Source of the DNA: Streptomyces sp. SCUT-3
GTDB lineage: Bacteria > Actinomycetota > Actinomycetes > Streptomycetales > Streptomycetaceae
NCBI RefSeq assembly: GCF_014083985.1
Contig: NZ_CP046907.1
Location: forward strand, 3,696,501-3,760,500
DNA length: 64,000 bases
Direction of reading: 5' to 3'
Shown here: positions 1-9,960 of the stretch, piece after piece
Numbering within the stretch: position 1 is the first letter of the stretch
How the letters are laid out: each line of letters begins with the position of its first letter
The notes under the pieces: model-generated
Database searches by the model: none
Told to the model about the DNA's origin: nothing
The model's input: only the letters and a program-made list of their open reading frames with translations
Position numbers and translations under genes: made by a program

Positions 1-3880
<3,880 letters not shown>

Positions 3881-4075
3881 AGGTGCGGCTCCTTGCGTGA
3901 GTTCTCGGCGACTGGCGGGTGCGGACCGCGCTGTCCGACGGCTCAAGAATATGCGGCAGGGGGCCCCGGGAGGGGGCGTGTCCGACTGGCGGTCCGGAGG
4001 CGGAACGGGGCGTTCCACCGCTGGTGGGGGCATACCGGCCGAACGGCGGCGGGCCCGGCGCTTAGGGTGGCTGTC

Positions 4076-5737
4076 ATGACGACGACGGGGGCCGCGGGCG
4101 AGGGCGGGGGCGCGGAAGCGGCGGGGCGCAGGGATGAGGACTCCGGGGCCGGACGGCGGGACGGCCCGCGGAAGGGCACCGGACCGCTGTGGTGGCCGCG
4201 CACGCGCGGCCTCGTCCTGGACGCGGTGCTGGCCGCGGCGTCCGCGGCCGAATGCGTGGCCGAGGGGATCGACTTCGCCGACCGGACCGGGATGCCGGCG
4301 CTCCCGGTGGCGCTGCTGGGGCTGATGGCCGGCGCGACACTGCTGCTGCGGCGGCGTTGGCCCGTCGTGGTGGTCCTGGTCGCCCTGGCGGTGGCGCCCG
4401 CCCAGATGGGCTCCCTGCTGGCCGTGGTCGGCCTCTACACGGTGGCCGCCTCCGACGTGCCGCGGCGGGTCACCGCCGTACTGGCCGGGCTGACCGTCGT
4501 CGGCACCCTGCTGGTGGCGATCTTCGAACTCCAGCGGGACTTCGCCGGCGACGGCTACCGCCCCTCGATGCTGCTGATCCTGTTCATCTCCTCGCTGATG
4601 GCCCTCGGGATGACCGCGCCCCCGGTGCTGCTGGGCCTGTACGTCGGGGCCCGCCGCCGCCTGGTGGAGAGCCTGCGGGAGCGGGCGGACGGCCTGGAAC
4701 GGGAACTGCTGCTGCTGGCCGACAAGGCGACGGAACGGGCCGAACGGGCGCGGATCGAGGAGCGCACGCGCATCGCCCGCGAGATGCACGACGTCGTCGC
4801 GCACCGCGTCAGCCTGATGGTGGTCCACGCCGGGGCCCTGCAGTCGGTGGCGCTGCGCGACCCGGAGAAGGCGGTGCGCAGCGCGCAACTGCTCGGCGAC
4901 ATGGGCCGGCAGGCCCTCGACGAACTGCGGGAGATGCTCGGGGTGCTCCGCACCTACGAGCCGGCCGCCCCCGGAACCCCGGGCGCGGCGCCCGGCGGCG
5001 CGGAGACTCCCGCGCGCCCCGGCCTTTCCGGCGAATCCGGCGTGTCCGGGGCTTCCGTCACATCTGTTGCAGCCGGGGCGCCCGGGGCCGTCGGGACCGC
5101 CGGGAAGGCCGGAAAGGTCGGGCCCCCCGGGGTCCCCGGGGCGGAGGACCTGGTGGCGGTGGGCCGAGCACTACGCGCGTCGCCGCGCCGGGACGCACCG
5201 GCCGCGGAGGGGCGTGCGGCCCGCACGGCGGCCCCCGGCCGCCCCGGCTCCGGCCCTGGCGGCTCCGGCCCTGCTCCCGGCCCCGGCGGTCCCGGTCCTG
5301 CCCCCGGTCCCGGCGCCGCCGGCACCGGAGCGGGCGCGGGCATGGCCGACATCCCCACCCTCGTCGAGGAGTCCCGGGCGGCGGGGATGCGCATCGAGGT
5401 CTCCTGGGAGGGGGAGGAGCGCGTCGTCGGCGGCCCGGTGGGGCGCACGGCCTACCGGGTGGTGCAGGAGGCGCTGACCAACGTGCACAAGCACGCGGCC
5501 GGGGCCGATGCCCTGGTGCGGGTGGCCTACCGGGCCGAGGAGGTCGCGGTGCTGGTGCAGAACGGCCCCTCCGACGGCAGCCCGGACGCGGGCCTGCCCA
5601 GCGGGGGCAACGGCCTGGTGGGCATGCGCGAGCGCGTCGCCGCACTGGGCGGCGGCTTCGTCGCCGGCCCGACGCAGGACGGCGGCTTCCGCGTCTCCGC
5701 CGTCATCCCCGACCGCACCCCGCACCCCGGCCCCTGA
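4076..5737 (+). CDS. Two-component sensor histidine kinase, NarL/DesK-type (HisKA_3), orphan
   Basis: Membrane sensor kinase of 553 residues. After a charged N-terminus come about five hydrophobic segments (about residues 45-200), a short coiled stretch, then the HisKA_3 box [17 protein letters not shown] with the phospho-accepting His near residue 238. A Pro/Gly/Ala-rich linker of about 125 residues separates it from the ATPase domain, which shows [14 protein letters not shown] (N box) and [16 protein letters not shown] (G box). In this family the partner is normally an adjacent LuxR-type response regulator, but none is present: the next gene is an XRE/ImmA regulator and upstream is divergent ppc. 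Signal and partner are unknown. Confidence 0.9.
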   Translation: MTTTGAAGEGGGAEAAGRRDEDSGAGRRDGPRKGTGPLWWPRTRGLVLDAVLAAASAAECVAEGIDFADRTGMPALPVALLGLMAGATLLLRRRWPVVVVLVALAVAPAQMGSLLAVVGLYTVAASDVPRRVTAVLAGLTVVGTLLVAIFELQRDFAGDGYRPSMLLILFISSLMALGMTAPPVLLGLYVGARRRLVESLRERADGLERELLLLADKATERAERARIEERTRIAREMHDVVAHRVSLMVVHAGALQSVALRDPEKAVRSAQLLGDMGRQALDELREMLGVLRTYEPAAPGTPGAAPGGAETPARPGLSGESGVSGASVTSVAAGAPGAVGTAGKAGKVGPPGVPGAEDLVAVGRALRASPRRDAPAAEGRAARTAAPGRPGSGPGGSGPAPGPGGPGPAPGPGAAGTGAGAGMADIPTLVEESRAAGMRIEVSWEGEERVVGGPVGRTAYRVVQEALTNVHKHAAGADALVRVAYRAEEVAVLVQNGPSDGSPDAGLPSGGNGLVGMRERVAALGGGFVAGPTQDGGFRVSAVIPDRTPHPGP

Positions 5738-5824
5738 CCCGGCCCGCGTCGCCCCGACGGAGCGCCGCACACCCCGTGGCCCGACGGCTCCGGCTGGGTG
5801 TTCCACACGGCGCGGAACTCCGAG

Positions 5825-5843
5825 GTGTGCGAAACTCGCACAC
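5825..5843. promoter_or_regulatory. Perfect palindrome abutting the XRE/ImmA start codon (candidate operator)
   Basis: GTGTGCGA-AAC-TCGCACAC is a perfect 8-bp inverted repeat with a 3-bp spacer, ending on the base before ATG at 5844. Its position fits an autoregulatory site for the HTH domain encoded immediately downstream (inference). No Shine-Dalgarno sequence can fit between it and the ATG, so the mRNA may be leaderless. Confidence 0.6.
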
Positions 5844-6950
5844 ATGGAGACCGTGCAGAGCTGGGCCGAGATCGGTGAGCGGATCGCCGAGGTTCGGGAG
5901 GCCGCAGGACTGAGTCAGGGAGGGCTGGCCGCGCGCATGGGCCTCGACCGCACCGCGCTGGTGCGCATGGAGGCGGGCGACCGGCGCGTCACGGCTCTGG
6001 AGCTCTTCCGCCTTGCGGAAATACTGGGAGTCCCCCCTGCTCATTTCATGTCACGGCCTCCCGCCGCCCTCGTCTCGCGGCGCAGCGCGCTCGAGACGGA
6101 CGCGGATGTGCCGTCGCGTGACCGGTACAGACTGGACGCCAGGCTGGAAGAGCACGCGCGCAACGCCCAGTGGCTGGTCGGAAACGGCTTTCTCCTACCG
6201 CCGCCACCGGATTCCCGGGCCGGTCGCGGGGCCGGGACGGAGGACCCCGTCTCCATGGCGCAGGCTGCCCGATCCGCAGCCGAGGTTTCCGCCGGGCCGC
6301 TCGGGGCGCTCGGGGGCGTGCTCGAGCGGCTGGGCCTGTATCTGACGGTGGTCGACGAGCCCGCGGAAGGTGCTTCCCTCCTGCTGGACGGGTACGGCGT
6401 CGCCGTCATCAGCGGCCGGGTTCCGCCGGGGCGCCGCCGCTGGACCGCGGTGCACGAGCTGGGCCACCACCTCCTGCAGGACGAGTACCACAGCGATGCC
6501 GGGGTCGCGGCGAGCCGGGACGAACGAGAGCAGCGCATCGACCGGTTCGTCGAGGAATTCCTGCTGCCGGAGGCGGCCTTCCGCCGATCGTGGGACGAGG
6601 CCGTCCGAAGCGCCGGGGCACCGCGTGCGGCACTCGTCGGTATTGCCGCCTCCTACCGGGTCTCGTGGTCCGCGACCGTGGCACGCGCCCGTCGGCTGGG
6701 CCTCGTCGGCGACACGGACGCCCGGCGTCTCAAGGCGGACACCCCCACCAGGGGCGACTTCCTGGCGTTGTGCGGCAGCGAACCGGAACCCGACCTCGCT
6801 CCGGGGACGACGGGCCCGCAGTGGCGCCGCGCCGCGCTCTCCGCGTGGAGCACGGGAGCAATCACGGCGCCCCGTGTCGTTGAACTGCTCTACGGGGCCA
6901 TCACGGAGGACGACCTTCCCGGTCAGGACCTGGCGGAGTGCCTGCCGTGA
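5844..6950 (+). CDS. XRE-family regulator fused to ImmA/IrrE-type zinc metallopeptidase
   Basis: The 368-residue protein begins with an XRE helix-turn-helix (about residues 8-62: IGERIAEVREAAGLSQGGLA, DRTALVRMEAGDRRV) and continues into an ImmA/IrrE (COG2856) peptidase domain with the zinc-binding HELGHH at residues 204-209 and a downstream glutamate-rich helix (FVEEFLLPEAAF). Relatives cleave repressors or antitoxins under stress, or act as regulators of toxin-like partners. Here the start sits directly on a perfect palindrome, suggesting autoregulation. The stop overlaps the next gene by 4 bp (GTGA), so the two are translationally coupled. The substrate is unknown; the coupled PIN-like protein or the N-terminal HTH are candidates. 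Confidence 0.88.
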   Translation: METVQSWAEIGERIAEVREAAGLSQGGLAARMGLDRTALVRMEAGDRRVTALELFRLAEILGVPPAHFMSRPPAALVSRRSALETDADVPSRDRYRLDARLEEHARNAQWLVGNGFLLPPPPDSRAGRGAGTEDPVSMAQAARSAAEVSAGPLGALGGVLERLGLYLTVVDEPAEGASLLLDGYGVAVISGRVPPGRRRWTAVHELGHHLLQDEYHSDAGVAASRDEREQRIDRFVEEFLLPEAAFRRSWDEAVRSAGAPRAALVGIAASYRVSWSATVARARRLGLVGDTDARRLKADTPTRGDFLALCGSEPEPDLAPGTTGPQWRRAALSAWSTGAITAPRVVELLYGAITEDDLPGQDLAECLP

Positions 6951-7504
6951 CCACGGACACCGAAGCGACGGTCCCGCAGGGGCAGACCCTGGTCTGGGAC
7001 ACTTCACCGCTCCTCCATGCCGCCAGGGCGGACAAGGTCGACATTCTGGCCGACATCGCGGCCCAGTGGCGCGGAGTGCCGCGGCGGCACGTCACGACGG
7101 CCGCCGTCCTGGACGAGATCGAGCACCACCGACTGCCCGTGGCCGGACTGGACTGGCTGGAAGTGGTGCACGTCGACGGTCTGGACGAACTCACCGCACT
7201 CGTCGAGTGGATGGCCCGGGTCTCCGGACAGAAGTCGAACCAGGGTGAGGCGACCGTCCTGGCGTGGGCCGAGGTCCACGGTGCGGTGGCCGTCGTCGAC
7301 GACCTCGACGCGCGACGCGCGGCACGCAAGGCGGGCCTGGAGGTGTGGGGTGCGTTACGGGTCGTCGCCGAGTCGGTCAAGGACGGGCGGACGACCGAGT
7401 ACGCCGCAACGGTTTTCGTGGACGCCCTCATCGACACCGGCGCGCGTTACCCGTGTCCGCGCGGCGGCTTCGTGGCGTGGGCCAAGCAGAACTCCCTTCT
7501 CTGA
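6947..7504 (+). CDS. PIN-like domain protein, putative toxin partner of the XRE/ImmA gene; contains a TTA codon
   Basis: Product of 185 residues with PIN-like ribonuclease features: LVWDTSPLLHAAR near the N-terminus (Asp about residue 18), a mid-protein acidic QGEATVLAWA, and VVDDLDARRAARKAG near residue 120, matching the usual spread of PIN acidic residues. I took the GTG at 6947 (GTGA overlap, GGCGGAG 8-9 nt upstream) over the GTG at 6938. Leu137 is encoded by TTA (7355-7357), which makes translation dependent on bldA tRNA in Streptomyces. It forms a tight pair with the XRE/ImmA gene, suggesting a toxin-regulator module. RNase activity is inferred, not shown. Confidence 0.75.
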   Translation: MTTDTEATVPQGQTLVWDTSPLLHAARADKVDILADIAAQWRGVPRRHVTTAAVLDEIEHHRLPVAGLDWLEVVHVDGLDELTALVEWMARVSGQKSNQGEATVLAWAEVHGAVAVVDDLDARRAARKAGLEVWGALRVVAESVKDGRTTEYAATVFVDALIDTGARYPCPRGGFVAWAKQNSLL

Positions 7505-7606
7505 CCTGCGCGGCCGCACAGCGACCGCGCCCGACGCACGGCCCGGGCGCCGCCCGGGCCGTGCCGGGTCGGCCGGGGCGTGCCGGGTCGGCCGGGCCGT
7601 GCAGGG

Positions 7607-8113
7607 TCAGCCGGGGGTGAGGCGGGTGGGGCGGAGGCCGGTGAGGAGGGTGCACAGGGCGCGGTCGAGGGTGGGGCCCAGGTACCAGTCGCCGGCGTGG
7701 TCGAGGACGTGGACCCGGCCGTGGGCGTCGACCGCCAGCAGTCCGCGGCCGCCCTCCTCCTCACCGAGCGGGGCCACCTGGGTGCCCAGGGCCCGGCCGA
7801 GGTCGGACAGGGTGCGGGCCGAGTGCAGCCCGCGCATCGGGTCGACGGTGAAAGGGGTGCGCGCCACCTCCTTGCCCGGCCCCTCGGAGCCGATGTCCAG
7901 GCCGCCGAACTCCGCCCACGCCTCGACCGCGGCGGGGAAGACGGCGTGCCGGTGGCCGCCGGGGGAGACGTGGGCGCGCAGCGTGTCCGCCCACACCTCG
8001 GCCTGCCGGATGTCCCACCGGCCCGGCAGCCAGCCCGCCTCGCGCAGCGCGACGTCGACGGAGACGGGGAAGCGCGTGGTGTCCGTCCGTGCGGACGGCG
8101 GCGCGGCGTTCAC
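7607..8113 (-). CDS. SUKH-3 family immunity protein
   Basis: A 168-residue protein resembling SUKH-3 immunity proteins: FPVSVDVALREAGWLPGR near the N-terminus, AVFPAAVEAWAEFGGL in the middle, and a C-terminal LGEEEGGRGLLAVDAHGRVHVLDH-type strand region followed by a helix. SUKH proteins bind and neutralise nucleic-acid-targeting toxins. Its GTG (8111-8113) overlaps the TCA-complement stop of the upstream deaminase by 4 bp, so toxin and immunity are translationally coupled. It is cytosolic, with no signal peptide. The family call rests on recognised sequence pattern; the partner follows from the overlap. Confidence 0.75.
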   Translation of the reverse strand: MNAAPPSARTDTTRFPVSVDVALREAGWLPGRWDIRQAEVWADTLRAHVSPGGHRHAVFPAAVEAWAEFGGLDIGSEGPGKEVARTPFTVDPMRGLHSARTLSDLGRALGTQVAPLGEEEGGRGLLAVDAHGRVHVLDHAGDWYLGPTLDRALCTLLTGLRPTRLTPG

Positions 8114-8655
8114 CGGGCCTCCCGGTCCGGGTCGACGGCGCGCACGCCGAAGTGCGCCAGCAGCGGGGTGCAGGAGCGGCACGGCGGCGCGTACGCGCCG
8201 TGCTCGGGGTCGCCGTCCTCGCGGATCCGCCGGGCAGTCAGCTTGGCGTGCTTGAGGGCTTTCCTGGCCTCGCCGTGGCTCATCGGCCTGCGTGACGCCC
8301 GCTTGCTGCGCCTGCCGTCGACGACCAGGAGGAACTGCGACAGCAGCACGGCCTCCGGGCAGCGCCCGGTCCACCGCTCGCGCTGCCCGGGCGGGAGAGC
8401 GGCGAGGAAGTCGTCGACCAGCGGGTGCAGGCGCGGGGGCGTCTCGGCCTTGGTGCCGGCGCAGGTCGTCGTCTCGCCGCGCACCGACAGGGCGGCGGCC
8501 ACTGCGGGCAGGATGCCGTCGCGCCGGTGCAGCAGCACCGGCGCGGTGCCCGGCCCCTCGCCGGGGCCGGGCGGCCCGGGCCGGGGGCCGGGGCCCGCGC
8601 CCTGTGCCGGTACCGCGGCCGCCACCCGGGGCGTCGTCCTGTCTGTGCTGTGCAC
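8110..8655 (-). CDS. YwqJ-like deaminase-fold putative toxin
   Basis: Product of 181 residues. A Pro/Gly-rich N-terminus (residues 17-40) precedes a deaminase fold with zinc-site motifs C-P-E (99-101) and P-P-C-R-S-C (157-162), the pattern of YwqJ-related nucleic-acid or nucleotide deaminases found as toxin tips of polymorphic toxins. I chose GTG at 8655 because GGAAGGA lies 6-7 nt upstream; an ATG at 8700 has poorer support. No secretion signal or trafficking domain is visible. It is coupled by a 4-bp overlap to a SUKH-3 immunity gene, the classical toxin-first, immunity-second order. Substrate unknown. Confidence 0.72.
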   Translation of the reverse strand: MHSTDRTTPRVAAAVPAQGAGPGPRPGPPGPGEGPGTAPVLLHRRDGILPAVAAALSVRGETTTCAGTKAETPPRLHPLVDDFLAALPPGQRERWTGRCPEAVLLSQFLLVVDGRRSKRASRRPMSHGEARKALKHAKLTARRIREDGDPEHGAYAPPCRSCTPLLAHFGVRAVDPDREAR

Positions 8656-8968
8656 GTGCCGTCCTTCCGCGCTTCCCCCGTTGCCCGTCAAGCCTGCCAA
8701 ACGATCACGACGGCACGGAAGGCGGGTGAGCGCAACTGCACCTCAAGTGCGACAGAGTCGACCATTCGGCCGAATCAGTGTCGATTGTCGGACCGGTGTT
8801 TCCCGGCCCCCCGGGGGACCCTCCGCGTACTCCCGGCGGGTGACGGGGCACATGACGGGGCGCGGGCGGGACCGCCCCCGCCCGCACCCCATAGGCTGTT
8901 CGGCGCTCACTCCTCGCCCACCGACGGGCAGGAGGTGCCCAACCAACAGCCAGCAGGGGGCAACCGCA
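8656..8968. other. Divergent intergenic region between the deaminase/SUKH-3 pair and the WHH-SUKH operon
   Basis: This 313-bp region holds no convincing gene. It must carry promoters in both directions. TAGGCT at about 8891 is a possible -10 for the rightward operon (no confident -35 seen), and AGGGGG at 8955-8960 is the likely ribosome binding site for the ATG at 8969. Confidence 0.4.
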
Positions 8969-9955
8969 ATGACGACAGGTCGGCCCGGCGCGCCGGTCGA
9001 TGTCGGCGAACCGCCGAACGCGGCGTACGCCGGACAGGTCGTGTACTTCCCGGACCCGGTCCGCTCCGCGCGCCACCCCGACGGTGTGCAGGTCGACGAG
9101 GACGGATACCCGGACTTCACCCCGTACGCGCGGGCCGCCGCGGAGGTGGCCGCACCGCCGGACGGTTTCGGCATCGACGAACTGCGGCTGACCGACTACG
9201 TGTCGGCGAACGCCGCGTGCGCGCGGGACGGGAACCGGCTGTGGGCCGGCCTGCCCGCCGTCGCCACCCCGCACGGGTGGACCTGGCACCACGTCGCCGG
9301 CACGCGCCGCATGGAACTGATCCCCTGCGAGGTGAAGAGCCTGCTGCGCCACCACGCGGGGCTCGCCACCTCCGCCGCCGACCACGGCAAGCGCGGCACC
9401 CGGCCGCTGCAGGAGACCCGGCCCGTCCACTTCCGGCTGTCCGGGGAACCGGTCGCGGTCACCGAGGAGCAGGTGTGCGCGGTCGAGGAGAGCCTCGGCC
9501 ACCGCCTGCCCGGCGCGTACCGCACCTTCCTGAAGGCGGCGGGCGGCCGGGCGCCGGCCGGGGTCGCCCTCGACCCCGGGCTGGGCCTGCTGCTGGACCA
9601 GCCGTTCTTCACCGTGCGCCGCGAACCGGCCGTCGACGACCTCGTCTACGCCAACAAGTGCCTGCGCGACCACCTCACCAAGGACTACCTCGGCGTCTGC
9701 CACGTCCAGGGCGGGCTGCTGGCCCTCAAGGTCAAGGGCCGGGACACCGGCACCGTCTGGTTCTGCCCCCACGACGACGCCCGCGACCGGGACGGCATGC
9801 CGCTGCAGGAGCGGATGGAAGCCCTGCTGCTGCCGTGCGGCGCCGACTTCGACGAGTTCCTGCTGCGGCTCACGGGCAACCCGCCCGAGCTGGACACGGT
9901 GGCGAACCTGATGGTGGACGGCGGTTTCGCCCGCTCCGTCCCGACGGGAGTGTGA
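8969..9955 (+). CDS. WHH-type (HNH) nuclease-like domain fused to SMI1/KNR4 (SUKH) domain
   Basis: The 328-residue product begins like the WHH/HNH toxin tips of polymorphic toxins: NAAYAGQVVYFP, HPDGVQVDEDGYPDFTPYA, then GWTWHH at about residues 103-108, RRMELIP and LLRHHAG. The canonical TWHHH is here TWHHV (Val109), so a metal ligand seems lost. The second half (about residues 155-315) is a SUKH/SMI1-KNR4 domain (TEEQVCAVEESLGHRLPGAYRTFLKAAGG). Nuclease and immunity folds are usually separate proteins; here they are fused, suggesting a repurposed or inactivated nuclease module. No signal peptide. It is followed 5 bp later by the deaminase-SUKH-4 gene, so the two probably form an operon. Confidence 0.75.
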   Translation: MTTGRPGAPVDVGEPPNAAYAGQVVYFPDPVRSARHPDGVQVDEDGYPDFTPYARAAAEVAAPPDGFGIDELRLTDYVSANAACARDGNRLWAGLPAVATPHGWTWHHVAGTRRMELIPCEVKSLLRHHAGLATSAADHGKRGTRPLQETRPVHFRLSGEPVAVTEEQVCAVEESLGHRLPGAYRTFLKAAGGRAPAGVALDPGLGLLLDQPFFTVRREPAVDDLVYANKCLRDHLTKDYLGVCHVQGGLLALKVKGRDTGTVWFCPHDDARDRDGMPLQERMEALLLPCGADFDEFLLRLTGNPPELDTVANLMVDGGFARSVPTGV

Positions 9956-9960
9956 AGCCC

